DNA of 64,000 nucleotides from Rhodococcus sp. SBT000017 (GTDB lineage Bacteria > Actinomycetota > Actinomycetes > Mycobacteriales > Mycobacteriaceae). Shown piece after piece: positions 36,697-43,964 of this stretch (position 1 is the stretch's first letter; each line of letters opens with the position of its first letter). The stretch covers positions 2,356,001-2,420,000 of the forward strand of contig NZ_REFU01000001.1 of assembly GCF_003688915.1 (NCBI RefSeq). The letters are read 5' to 3'. A program made the position numbers and the translations under genes. The notes beneath the pieces were generated by a model. The model was not told where the DNA came from and made no database searches. It saw only the letters and a list, made by a program, of their open reading frames with translations.

Positions 36697-37026
36697 CGCG
36701 GTTCCTCCAGCTCATCGACTCGATTGTCAGTGTCCTCGTATTCAGAGGGTTGCGCCAGTGCGCGTCGGAGGGCGCGATCGGCAACGGCAACGAGAACGTC
36801 CTGTTCTGTTCTGGATATGAGTGGCGAATCTGTGACCGCCCCGTAGATATCCCACCCCAGGGCAGCTTCGGCGTCGTCCGTGCTGACTGTGTGGTCGAGG
36901 CACCAGGTGATCCGCTGCCAGGCTTGCGCGCGTTTGTCCGCCACGGTGCGTTGGCGGACGGTCAGGGCGACGCCGACGACGGCGAGGGCACCGACGATCA
37001 GGGTGACCCACTGCTTGAGCGGGCAT
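36693..37026 (-). pseudogene. Small membrane protein of cassette A, frameshifted
   Basis: Homolog of the intact 109-residue protein at 39991-40320. The ATG at 37026 begins MPAQA like the intact copy, but one extra base (C at about 37011 on the plus strand) shifts the frame. The membrane helix (WVTLIVGALAVVGVALTVRQ) is therefore out of frame with its start. The body from GTG 36944 (ADKRAQAWQRITWCLDH) stays open to the stop and is well conserved. A soluble 83-residue form from that GTG is possible. Function unknown. Confidence 0.75.
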
Positions 37027-37061
37027 CAGGGGCGTTCCTTCCAGGTGGGGCGGGGTAGGTG

Positions 37062-37090
37062 GCCCCGGTGCCGGGATATGGCACCGGGGC
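37062..37090. terminator. Terminator after the 99-residue gene
   Basis: Perfect 11-bp stem GCCCCGGTGCC with a seven-base loop, six bases beyond the stop at 37097 on the minus strand. It separates the 78/99-residue gene pair from cassette A. No U-tract. Confidence 0.7.
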
Positions 37091-37096
37091 GGTCGG

Positions 37097-37396
37097 TTAC
37101 CGGCGTGAGCTTCCGCGGATGATGTCGCCTTCGATGTAGGTGAACCCGTCTCCGCGGCCGTCACGGAGTGCGAAGTGGTAGTCCGCTTGGACCCAGACGG
37201 TATCGAAGTGTCCGGCGTCGGTGAGGGTGCCGAGTAGGTCGCGGTCGGCTCCGTTGGGGAAGAACGCGACTCCGGACGAGGGCGGGTAGTAGCGGTTCAG
37301 GGTGTCGATCAGGGATTCGACGCTCCGGCAGTCGGCGGCCGCGTCGAGGGCCTTGTCGTAGATGGTCCAGTAGTCGTCGTTGTCGTTGGTGGTCAT
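37097..37396 (-). CDS. Hypothetical protein, 99 residues
   Basis: Not recognised. Acidic, aromatic-rich soluble protein starting MTTNDNDDYWTIYDKALDAA, with a helical first half and a beta-rich second half (VWVQADYHFALRDGRGDGFTYIEGD). GAGGAG lies eight bases before the ATG, so it is well translated. It follows the 78-residue gene by 53 bases on the same strand. Composition and context recall accessory genes of actinobacterial phages and plasmids, which is an impression only. Confidence 0.65.
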   Translation of the reverse strand: MTTNDNDDYWTIYDKALDAAADCRSVESLIDTLNRYYPPSSGVAFFPNGADRDLLGTLTDAGHFDTVWVQADYHFALRDGRGDGFTYIEGDIIRGSSRR

Positions 37397-37449
37397 GGCT
37401 TGTACTCCTCGGTCGGGTCGGTCGGATTGGGGGTGGTGAGCGGGCCGGG

Positions 37450-37686
37450 TCAGTAGTCCTCGTCCCGGTGCTCGCCTGCGTAGGTGGGGTCGAAGTCGGC
37501 GGGTGCGTGGGCCGGGTAGCGGCGTCGGAGATCGTCCTCGAGGTCGAGGCGGTCTTGCCAGTGCTTGTCGCATCTCGGGTGCGCGACCCCGGTTCCGGAC
37601 AGTGCGTCCCGGTATTCGACGTCACCGGTGCAGTTGGGGCCGTCCGCGATGCAGGTAACGGTCTCGGTGTTCGTGGTCTCGGTCAT
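37450..37686 (-). CDS. Small Cys/His protein (putative zinc finger), 78 residues
   Basis: A 78-residue protein with the pattern CIADGPNC ... HPRCDKHW, a likely zinc-binding Cys/His set, followed by a charged helix (LDLEDDLRRRYP) and the tail ADFDPTYAGEHRDEDY. Similar small proteins are familiar from actinobacterial phages and mobile elements, which suggests acquisition by transfer. AAGG lies upstream of the ATG. It is divergent from the secreted-protein operon across a 680-bp gap. Function unknown. Confidence 0.65.
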   Translation of the reverse strand: MTETTNTETVTCIADGPNCTGDVEYRDALSGTGVAHPRCDKHWQDRLDLEDDLRRRYPAHAPADFDPTYAGEHRDEDY

Positions 37687-37977
37687 AACTGTTGCTGCCC
37701 TTCGGAACTGGTGACGGGTCGGTCTTGCGTCCTCCCCACGTTTTTTCGCCGTTTCTGGCGTGAGGAGAGAAGGCAGTGCACGGGGACGACGGGGCAACCC
37801 CTCGTCTCGGACAGTTTTCGCGGGAGCGCAGCGACTGCGGGACGAAAAGTGTTCGGAGCCTTGGCCGTAGCGGAGCGGAGCGAGGGGTTGAGGCGGCGGG
37901 CACGGGTGATGCAGTATCGCCGGGAGCCAGATGTGCGACAAGAAATTCGATGTCTTTTCACGGTGCGGAGCGCAGCG

Positions 37978-38009
37978 GAGTTCGGTTCGGGGACGCCCGC
38001 AGGGTGGCC
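37978..38009. repeat. 32-bp direct repeat, left copy
   Basis: GAGTTCGGTTCGGGGACGCC continuing through GCAGGGTGGCC. It matches 31 of 32 bases with 39686-39717 in the same orientation. The two copies bracket the three-gene secreted-protein operon, 1.7 kb apart. Confidence 0.85.
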
Positions 38010-38222
38010 GGCACCGCCGACAGGCGGAGCACCGATCGCTCGTCGACCTTCGGATCTGGCCACCTCCCGGTTGTGGAGCTCGGCGGGTGATTGTGCGGGA
38101 GCGACGCAGACCGACCACGTTCAGTGTCGCGGTAGCGCTGGAAGTCGTTGGCACATCGCGAAAGCACTGCATGGTGCGACATCGATGGACAAATGTTTCG
38201 TAAACGTTTCTTCTACGAAGAC

Positions 38223-38262
38223 TAGACAGACCGATCGTTACTGTCTTAGCATCAGTAACGAT
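38223..38262 (+). promoter_or_regulatory. Promoter embedded in a 29-bp inverted repeat
   Basis: A perfect inverted repeat ATCGTTACTG (38234-38243) / CAGTAACGAT (38253-38262) with a nine-base spacer that contains TAGCAT (38247-38252), a good -10. TAGACA (38223-38228) lies 18 bases upstream as -35. A repressor bound to the repeat would cover the -10. The promoter points at the secreted-protein operon, about 105 bases upstream. Confidence 0.65.
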
Positions 38263-38366
38263 TCACTTTCCATCCGAAGCACGAGCCCGCTCCGTCGAGC
38301 AGCTGTCCGGATCGGTGATCGACCTGGGACCGTGTCACGAAACGCGTTCAACCCGGAGGTATTTCG

Positions 38367-38594
38367 ATGTTCACTCGAGTTCGAAGCATGGTGGCTGCGG
38401 TCGCTGTGACGATCGCTGCAATGTTCGGCATCGGCACCGGCGTCGCTAACGCGGTGATGCTGCCGTACGCCTACTACCCGTCATCGCTGGCGTGCGCCGA
38501 GGCGGGCCTGGCTTTGATCGATGAGGGGGCGACCAACCAGTACTCATGCAGGGGCGAGCGGAATGGACTGTGGCACCTGTACATCAACGAATAG
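38367..38594 (+). CDS. Small secreted two-cysteine protein 1
   Basis: A 75-residue exported protein. The signal peptide (MFTRVRSMVAAVAVTIAAMF...) ends at GVANA, leaving a mature part of about 46 residues with exactly two cysteines: SLACAEAGLALIDEG and YSCRGE. These are spaced to form one disulfide. It resembles the next gene (pattern SL-x2-C-x2-AG-x-A ... Y-x-C-x2-E). GGAGG lies upstream of the ATG. Not recognised; a secreted peptide, bacteriocin-like factor or cell-wall protein are all possible. Confidence 0.7.
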   Translation: MFTRVRSMVAAVAVTIAAMFGIGTGVANAVMLPYAYYPSSLACAEAGLALIDEGATNQYSCRGERNGLWHLYINE

Positions 38595-38641
38595 GGCCCC
38601 TGGGGCCGACGACAGATCTCGAACAGAGGGGAACAAGGATT

Positions 38642-38881
38642 GTGCGTAAGAAGATTATGGCTGTGGTCACCGGAATCGTGATGGCGGGAGCGCTGTCGGC
38701 GACGGTGGGTGCAGGTTCGGCTTCGGCATCCGTGGTGAAGATGGGAACCTTCTCGGAGCTACGGACCTGCGTCTACGCTGGTGAGGCAAGCGGGTCGATC
38801 TACTACACCTGCAAGCAGGAGGGGCCGAACACCTTCGTTTTGTATGCGGACGACGGGATTACGGACCGGGTAGCGAACTGA
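38642..38881 (+). CDS. Small secreted two-cysteine protein 2
   Basis: A 79-residue exported protein from GTG 38642, preceded by AAGG. The signal peptide (MRKKIMAVVTGIVMAGALSA...) ends near SASA, and the mature part of about 49 residues again has only two cysteines (ELRTCVYAGEAS ... YYTCKQE). It is alignable with the preceding protein over the cysteine core and C-terminal LY, so the pair looks like an old tandem duplication. It lies 47 bases after the first gene and 25 before the next, in one operon. Confidence 0.7.
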   Translation: MRKKIMAVVTGIVMAGALSATVGAGSASASVVKMGTFSELRTCVYAGEASGSIYYTCKQEGPNTFVLYADDGITDRVAN

Positions 38882-38906
38882 TCGACCGAGGTGCGAGGAG
38901 ATCGTC

Positions 38907-39656
38907 ATGTTGGACCGGCAGCTCTTCGGTGATGGTGTCGAGATTGCGGGACACGGCGCTGTTGCCATCGATGATGGTAAGCCCTATTTCATGGGTGCGG
39001 GCTTCGAGCCGCCAGAAGGGCTGTCGGATACCGCAATTGCGTTGACGGGTTCGACTGCGGAGGACCTAGTGACGCAGGTGGACCCCGCGAGCCCTTGGGT
39101 GGCGATTCGTGGTCGCTGGCAGGGTCGAGCAATAGAACTGAGCGACGTGGAGCTCCTCGATCGGTCGCCGGCACCGGGCGAGTCTGTTGACCGCCCGGTG
39201 GTACCGTGCGATCCCCCTTCCGGTGGGTGGGTCGGGTATCCGGATCCGCGGAGGGCGTGGACGGACGAAGAGAAGGAGCTGCGCAGTTCGGGCGTTCTCG
39301 TTTCGAGAAGGTCCGTCGAAATAGAAGATGGCAGTTATGTTTTCGTGTTTCTGGTAACGGATCGTAGCGCCGCAACGGCAGTGCTCCATCGACTCTATGA
39401 CGCGAACTCCATATGCGTCGCGCCGACTCGATGGACTGCGGATAAACAGCGGGAAACGATGCGTGCGCTCATCGACGACAGTTCCCCGTGGGCGGACATC
39501 TTGTTCGGATTCGGTGAGTCACCCGACGCCGACGGACAGAATCATATTGTCGCCGAACCGCTGGCAGTGACCGACGAGCTCGAGCGGTGGCTGCAAGACC
39601 AGCCGGACGGCCTTGTCGAACTACAGCCCGCGTTGTGGGAACTCGACAAGGGTTGA
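38907..39656 (+). CDS. Hypothetical protein, 249 residues
   Basis: Not recognised. Soluble, acidic protein starting MLDRQLFGDGVEIAGHGAVA, with no signal or membrane segment, so it stays in the cytosol while its operon partners are exported. Blocks seen: SPWVAIRGRWQGRAIELSDV in the first half and a second domain from about residue 125 (RRSVEIEDGSYVFVFLVTD). AGGAG precedes the ATG. As the last gene of the secreted-peptide operon it could be immunity, regulation or processing; this is inference only. Confidence 0.65.
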   Translation: MLDRQLFGDGVEIAGHGAVAIDDGKPYFMGAGFEPPEGLSDTAIALTGSTAEDLVTQVDPASPWVAIRGRWQGRAIELSDVELLDRSPAPGESVDRPVVPCDPPSGGWVGYPDPRRAWTDEEKELRSSGVLVSRRSVEIEDGSYVFVFLVTDRSAATAVLHRLYDANSICVAPTRWTADKQRETMRALIDDSSPWADILFGFGESPDADGQNHIVAEPLAVTDELERWLQDQPDGLVELQPALWELDKG

Positions 39657-39685
39657 CCGTATGCCGTGTTCAGCACGGCAGCGCT

Positions 39686-39717
39686 GAGTTCGCTTCGGGG
39701 ACGCCCGCAGGGTGGCC
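39686..39717. repeat. 32-bp direct repeat, right copy
   Basis: GAGTTCGCTTCGGGGACGCC continuing through GCAGGGTGGCC, 31 of 32 bases identical to 37978-38009. It lies 30 bases after the operon's last stop. Confidence 0.85.
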
Positions 39718-39759
39718 CGGCCCTGCTCCCTCACGCTTTCCCGATCCTGGGCGATGAAG

Positions 39760-39796
39760 AAGGCCCGCACCCCGTGTCTATCGGGGTGCGGGCCTT
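39760..39796. terminator. Terminator between secreted operon and cassette B
   Basis: Perfect 15-bp stem AAGGCCCGCACCCCG with a seven-base loop, in the gap between the convergent operon and cassette B. Confidence 0.88.
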
Positions 39797-39820
39797 ATCG
39801 GTCTGCGGCTGTGGCCGGTG

Positions 39821-39994
39821 TCAGGGCTGCTCGGCCGGAGGGGTGGTCGGGCGTCCTTCGGCGGCGTCGCGGATCCACTGGGGTACCTCGCGGCCGCTGC
39901 GTTCACGGAGTGCGATCGAGGCGCGGGCTGCTGCGGCAGCGACACTGCGCCGTTCGGTCGCGGTCCAGGTCTTGCGGGTTTCAGCGGTGGTCAT
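39821..39994 (-). CDS. Small basic protein of cassette B (57 residues)
   Basis: Homolog of the 53-residue gene of cassette A. Same architecture: basic N-terminus (TRKTWTATERRS), Ala-rich helix AAAAARASIALRERSGREV, then PQWIRDAAEGRPTTPP. Its ATG overlaps the stop of the membrane-protein gene (ATGA), the same coupling as cassette A. Conservation of the frame between the diverged copies argues that it is translated. Function unknown; too small and simple to assign a fold. Confidence 0.72.
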   Translation of the reverse strand: MTTAETRKTWTATERRSVAAAAARASIALRERSGREVPQWIRDAAEGRPTTPPAEQP

Positions 39995-40320
39995 CGTGGG
40001 TCCTCCAGCTCGTTCTGGTTGTCAGTGTCCTCGGTTTCGTCGGGTTCCGCCAGTGCACGCCGGGTGGATCGGTCGGCCACGGCGACGAGGACGTCTTGCT
40101 CGGTGGTGGTGATGAGCGGTGAGTCGGTGACGGTGGCGTAGATATCCCATCCGAGTTCGGCTTCGGCGGGGTCGGCGCTGGTGGTGCGCTCGAGGCACCA
40201 GGTGATCCTTGACCATGCCTGCGCTCGTTTGTCGGCGACGGTGCGCTGACGAATGGTGAGAGCGACTCCGACGACGGCGAGGACGCCCACCACCAGAGTC
40301 ACCCATGCCTGGGCCGGCAT
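39991..40320 (-). CDS. Small membrane protein of cassette B (109 residues)
   Basis: One N-terminal helix (WVTLVVGVLAVVGVALTIRQ) anchors a cytosolic domain of about 80 residues beginning ADKRAQAWSRITWCLE and containing LGWDIYATVTDSPLI, with an acidic tail. It is the intact copy of the frameshifted cassette A gene. It starts seven bases after the VOC gene stop, so it may share that transcript. Proteins of this kind occur in several copies in Rhodococcus-type genomes as far as I recall; no function is known. Confidence 0.75.
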   Translation of the reverse strand: MPAQAWVTLVVGVLAVVGVALTIRQRTVADKRAQAWSRITWCLERTTSADPAEAELGWDIYATVTDSPLITTTEQDVLVAVADRSTRRALAEPDETEDTDNQNELEDPR

Positions 40321-40327
40321 TCGATGC

Positions 40328-40678
40328 TCAGTGCGACCCGGACACGCAGAACACGTTGCCGTCGGGGTCGCTCAGCGTCACCCAGCGAAAGTCGCCCATG
40401 GTGTGCTGCGCAACTTCACTCGCACCCGCCTCGACCAGGCGCGCGACCTCGACATCGAGGTCAGCGGTGGTCATGTCGAGGTGGACGCGATTCTTGCCGG
40501 GCGTCGGGTCGTCGATCTTCTGAAACGCCATTCGGTACGGTGCCGCAGCGAGTTCGACGACGAAGAACCAGCCGTCGTTCTCCTCCACGATCGTGCCGTC
40601 GACCTGCGCCGCCCACCAGTGTGCGAGCGGTTCCGGATCGGTGGTGTCGAACGTGATCATGCCCAAGGTCAGTGTCAT
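40328..40678 (-). CDS. VOC-superfamily (glyoxalase-like) protein
   Basis: A 116-residue protein with two beta-alpha-beta-beta-beta modules of the vicinal oxygen chelate fold. Typical blocks: MITFDTTDPEPLAHWWA at the start, NRVHLDMTTADLDVEVARL in the middle and WVTLSDPDGNVFCV at the end. VOC proteins include dioxygenases, resistance proteins and epimerases; no specificity can be read here. It lies between purQ and cassette B on the same strand, 36 bases after purQ. Confidence 0.88.
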   Translation of the reverse strand: MTLTLGMITFDTTDPEPLAHWWAAQVDGTIVEENDGWFFVVELAAAPYRMAFQKIDDPTPGKNRVHLDMTTADLDVEVARLVEAGASEVAQHTMGDFRWVTLSDPDGNVFCVSGSH

Positions 40679-40714
40679 GGCGGCACAGTAACCGCCGCCA
40701 CCGACAAGTTCGGG

Positions 40715-41392
40715 TCAGGCGTTGACGATCGTGTCCAGCGCCGAGTAGAAGATGCCAAGGCCGTCGTCGCTCGGTCCGGTCAGCGGCTCGGTGGCGTGTT
40801 CGGGGTGCGGCATCAAACCGACGACCCGACCGTTTGCCGAAGAGATGCCAGCGATCCCGCGCTGCGATCCGTTCGGGTTGCTGCCGCTGTAGCGGAAGAC
40901 CACCCGGCCCTCACCCTCGAGCTCGTCGAGCACATCCTGCGGTGCCTGGAACCGACCCTCGGCATTTTTCACCGGAATCAGGATCTCGGCACCGGGCTCG
41001 TATCGCGACGACCACGCGGTATCGGAATTCTCCACCTTCAGCCACTGATCGCGGCACACGAAATGCAGGCCCTCGTTGCGGGTCAGAGCGCCGGGCAGCA
41101 GGCCCACTTCGCAGAGCACCTGAAAACCGTTGCAGATGCCGAGGATCGGCATTCCACCTTCGGCCGCCTTGACGACGGACTCCATCACGGGGGCGAAACG
41201 CGCGATAGCGCCGGCCCGGAGGTAGTCGCCGTACGAGAATCCGCCGGGAACGACGATCGCGTCGACGTTCTTCAGGTCCGCGTCGGCGTGCCACAGGCTG
41301 ACGGCTTCGCCACCGGCGAGGGTGACCGCGCGGGAGGCGTCGACGTCGTCGAGGGTTCCGGGGAAGGTGATGACACCTACGCGGGCGCTCAT
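40715..41392 (-). CDS. purQ: FGAM synthase glutaminase subunit
   Basis: Class I glutamine amidotransferase of 225 residues that feeds ammonia to PurL. The catalytic cysteine is in GICNGFQVL and the His/Glu pair is in MPHPEHA. It overlaps purS by four bases. Together with PurS and PurL (29655-31946) it forms the complex for the fourth purine step. Confidence 0.97.
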   Translation of the reverse strand: MSARVGVITFPGTLDDVDASRAVTLAGGEAVSLWHADADLKNVDAIVVPGGFSYGDYLRAGAIARFAPVMESVVKAAEGGMPILGICNGFQVLCEVGLLPGALTRNEGLHFVCRDQWLKVENSDTAWSSRYEPGAEILIPVKNAEGRFQAPQDVLDELEGEGRVVFRYSGSNPNGSQRGIAGISSANGRVVGLMPHPEHATEPLTGPSDDGLGIFYSALDTIVNA

Positions 41393-41640
41393 GCGACGGG
41401 CTCGACCGACACCCGAGTGACCGTCCAGTCCTCGATGACGGTGTTGGCCAGCAGTGATTCTGCGATCTTCTCGAGCTCGGCGTCGTCGACGGAATCGTCG
41501 ACCTCGAGTTCGAAACGCTTGCCCTGGCGGACGTCGGACACGCCGGAGATCCCCAGACGGCCGAGCGCTCCTGCGATCGCCTGACCCTGCGGATCGAGAA
41601 TCTCGGCCTTGGGCATGACATCGACAACGACTCGGGCCAC
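41389..41640 (-). CDS. purS: FGAM synthase bridging subunit
   Basis: An 83-residue protein that links PurL and PurQ. Family hallmarks: [20 protein letters not shown], then [19 protein letters not shown] 41640 is chosen, with AAGGAG six bases upstream; the open frame extends further but is not needed. It overlaps purQ by four bases. Confidence 0.95.
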   Translation of the reverse strand: MARVVVDVMPKAEILDPQGQAIAGALGRLGISGVSDVRQGKRFELEVDDSVDDAELEKIAESLLANTVIEDWTVTRVSVEPVA

Positions 41641-41740
41641 GAAAGCGCTCCTTGAAATACGTACAGCAAGACAGTTACCGGCAGGTGGGAGTCTACGCAG
41701 CCCTGGCGGGAGGCGCGAAACCGCGCTTACTGTGGGGTCC

Positions 41741-42379
41741 ATGCGGCTGACACACTTCGGACATTCCTGCGTTCTCGTCGAACTCAACGGCACCACCGTG
41801 CTGTTCGATCCCGGCACGTTCTCGCACGGGTTCGAGGGCATCACCGGACTCGACGCGATCCTCGTCACCCATCAGCACCCGGATCACGTTGACCTGCAAC
41901 GACTTCCCGCGCTCGTCAAGGCGAATCCGCGAGCGGCACTGCACGCCGATCCGATGACCGCGGGCCAACTCGGTGGCCAGTGGACGCCGGCTCCCGCAGG
42001 CAAAGCCTTCGCCGTCGGCGGCATCACGGTCACCGGCGTCGGCGGCACCCATGCCGTCATCCACCCCGAACTGCCGGAGATCGACAACACCGGCTACCTG
42101 CTCGGCACGCCGGAGAATCCAGGTCAGCTGTTCCACCCGGGCGACTCGCTGTTCGTCCCCGAGCAGCAGGTCGAGGTACTCGCGCTTCCCGCAGCCGCGC
42201 CGTGGTCGAAAATCTCCGAGACCGTCGAATTTCTGCGCGCAGTGGCCCCGAGGATGGCATTTCCCATCCACCAGGCCATCGTCGCGGAGCAGGCCAGGGG
42301 CATCTACTACGGCCGCTTCAAGGAGATGTCCGACGCCGAAATCCGCGAGCTTCCCGAGGAATCGTCCGTCTCGATCTAA
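41741..42379 (+). CDS. MBL-fold metal-dependent hydrolase
   Basis: A 212-residue member of the metallo-beta-lactamase superfamily, UlaG-like. The metal motif is THQHPDHVD, followed by further ligands in GGTHAVIHP and HPGDSLFVP. The N-terminus MRLTHFGHSCVLVE is typical of the UlaG/YtkL-type branch. ATG 41741 begins exactly at the conserved strand. It is divergent from purS with a 100-base gap. The substrate is unknown. Confidence 0.88.
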   Translation: MRLTHFGHSCVLVELNGTTVLFDPGTFSHGFEGITGLDAILVTHQHPDHVDLQRLPALVKANPRAALHADPMTAGQLGGQWTPAPAGKAFAVGGITVTGVGGTHAVIHPELPEIDNTGYLLGTPENPGQLFHPGDSLFVPEQQVEVLALPAAAPWSKISETVEFLRAVAPRMAFPIHQAIVAEQARGIYYGRFKEMSDAEIRELPEESSVSI

Positions 42380-42407
42380 CCGGTGACCTCAGGCGGGAGA
42401 GTGCCGA

Positions 42408-43013
42408 TCATGTCACCTGCGTCCCGTCCCAGCGGTAGTCGATCGTGGCCGGTCCGCCGGTCGGGTTCGCATTGGCGTCAGCGGCGAGTGGCCAGCGGTA
42501 ACTCACTGTGATCGTGTCGGCGGACTGGGCCGCCACCGACGTGAACCCGTACGGCTCCGACGTCGCAGTGCCGAGGTACTCAGCGTCGTGGAAGAACAGC
42601 AGATGTGTCGGTGAGCTGACCGTCGCGCCGTACGGCAGAGCTTCGACCCAGGTGAACGACGCACAGGGATCGCCCATGTCGGTAGCGACCCACGGTGAAT
42701 CTGCGAACACGAGCGGGAGCGAGTCCACGGCCTGCGGTACCTGCCCCCACGTCAGATCCAGGCACAGTGGCTCGGCTTCCGACGTACCCATGGGAATCAG
42801 GTCGCTGGCCTCCTCTGGTGGCGTCCGCTGCGGCTGCGTTCCTTCGGTGACGGGGGCCGGGTCGGGTGTCACCGGCACCGGACTCGCCTGGGTGGTTGCC
42901 GGAACGGCCGAGGACGGTGCTGCCGACGGGGTTCCTTGCTCCGCTCCGCCGCACGCGACGAGGGCTGTTGCACTGACTACGAGGAGTAGAAGTCGTTTCG
43001 CCGTTACATCCAG
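42408..43013 (-). CDS. LppP/LprE-family lipoprotein, start uncertain
   Basis: Secreted lipoprotein of the actinobacterial LppP/LprE family. The hydrophobic segment RLLLLVVSATALVAC ends in a lipobox cysteine, followed by a Ser/Pro/Thr-rich linker and the family domain (DPCASFTWVEA, HLLFFHDAEYLGTATSEPYG). No ATG, GTG or TTG is found in frame upstream of the lipobox; CTG at 43013 is the nearest possible start, and GTG 42878 would lose the signal peptide. One base may be missing at the ATGTAACG sequence near 43010, which would supply an ATG. Function unknown. Confidence 0.72.
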   Translation of the reverse strand: MDVTAKRLLLLVVSATALVACGGAEQGTPSAAPSSAVPATTQASPVPVTPDPAPVTEGTQPQRTPPEEASDLIPMGTSEAEPLCLDLTWGQVPQAVDSLPLVFADSPWVATDMGDPCASFTWVEALPYGATVSSPTHLLFFHDAEYLGTATSEPYGFTSVAAQSADTITVSYRWPLAADANANPTGGPATIDYRWDGTQVT

Positions 43014-43109
43014 GCGATCAGCATTTTTCGCACCACTACGCGCACATTTCGCGACATTCCCGCGGAAATTTCGGCACAGTGGAGCACCAGTTGCACACTG
43101 GAGCGCGCG

Positions 43110-43928
43110 TCATTCAGGCCAGCCGATGTCGAGCCGAACCAATTCACGCAATGTCGACTCGTCGACCGAGTCCAGTCCGTCGAGGAATGCGGCAGCGAAG
43201 GACCCCGGCCGCGATGTCGACCGCGCAGCGATCTCCGACGCCACCGCGACATGCGCGTGCGCCGCGACTGCACCGATCAGCGCATTCGGCGAGACCGAGC
43301 AGTAGGCGGCAGCGAGCGCACCGAGCGCGCAACCGGTTGCGGTAACCCGCTGCAGCAGTGCACTTCCGCCGCCGACCTTCACCATGACATCCGGGCCGAG
43401 AATGTGATCAGTCTCCCCCGATGCCGCCACCACGTCCGATCGATCGAGCAGCGACCGGGCCGCATCGACCGAATCTGCCACGTGTGCAGACGAATCCACC
43501 CCTCGCGATCCACCCTCAGCGCCCGCCAGTCCCATGACCTCGGACGCGTTCGCGCGAATGACGCTGGGCCGGTTGGTAAGTAGCTCTACGGCCACCTGGG
43601 TTCGCCACGGCAGACCGCCCGCTCCCACCGGATCGAGCACCCATGGCTTCCCCGCTGCCCTCGCTGCGGCCGACGCCAGGTGAGCACTTTCCACCTGGGC
43701 GGCCGTCGGCGTTCCGAGGTTGATCAGCACCGCGTCGGCGATCTCGGCGAAGCCCGCCGCTTCCTCGGGGTTGTCCACCATCGCCGGAGCCGCGCCTGCG
43801 GCCAACAGTGCGTTCGCGACGAACTGAACCGACACGGTGTTGGTCAGACACTGGACCAGCGGATTGCGATCGCGCAGACGTCGATGTGCGTCGGCGATGT
43901 CATCCAGGGTCACGCTCATGGCACTCAT
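43110..43928 (-). CDS. thiM: Hydroxyethylthiazole kinase
   Basis: Phosphorylates 4-methyl-5-hydroxyethylthiazole with ATP in thiamine salvage; 272 residues from ATG 43928 (ATG 43919 is an alternative). Ribokinase-like fold with VQCLTNTVSVQFVANALLA at the substrate site, LDPVGAGG in the middle and the ATP-site anion hole RVTATGCALGALAAAY. No thiE neighbour is seen and no TPP riboswitch was recognised upstream. A nested inverted repeat lies just upstream at 43965-44081. Confidence 0.93.
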   Translation of the reverse strand: MSAMSVTLDDIADAHRRLRDRNPLVQCLTNTVSVQFVANALLAAGAAPAMVDNPEEAAGFAEIADAVLINLGTPTAAQVESAHLASAAARAAGKPWVLDPVGAGGLPWRTQVAVELLTNRPSVIRANASEVMGLAGAEGGSRGVDSSAHVADSVDAARSLLDRSDVVAASGETDHILGPDVMVKVGGGSALLQRVTATGCALGALAAAYCSVSPNALIGAVAAHAHVAVASEIAARSTSRPGSFAAAFLDGLDSVDESTLRELVRLDIGWPE

Positions 43929-43964
43929 CGAACCGAGTCTACGACCGCCCGCCCCCACCCCGTT

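Larger units (their letters stand above)
37687..38366. other. 680-bp intergenic region with promoter and direct repeat
   Basis: No gene is supported. It holds a repetitive stretch of gcgagcgcagcg-type words (37800-37990), the first 32-bp direct repeat (37978-38009), and an AT-richer segment from about 38185 containing the inverted-repeat promoter of the secreted-protein operon. A smaller inverted pair TTCGTA...TACGAA lies near 38197-38220. Confidence 0.6.

Noticed and set aside
43004-43273. 89-codon minus-strand ORF between the lipoprotein and thiM genes
   Set aside because: Mostly overlaps thiM in another frame, Arg/Ser-rich, no family signature.
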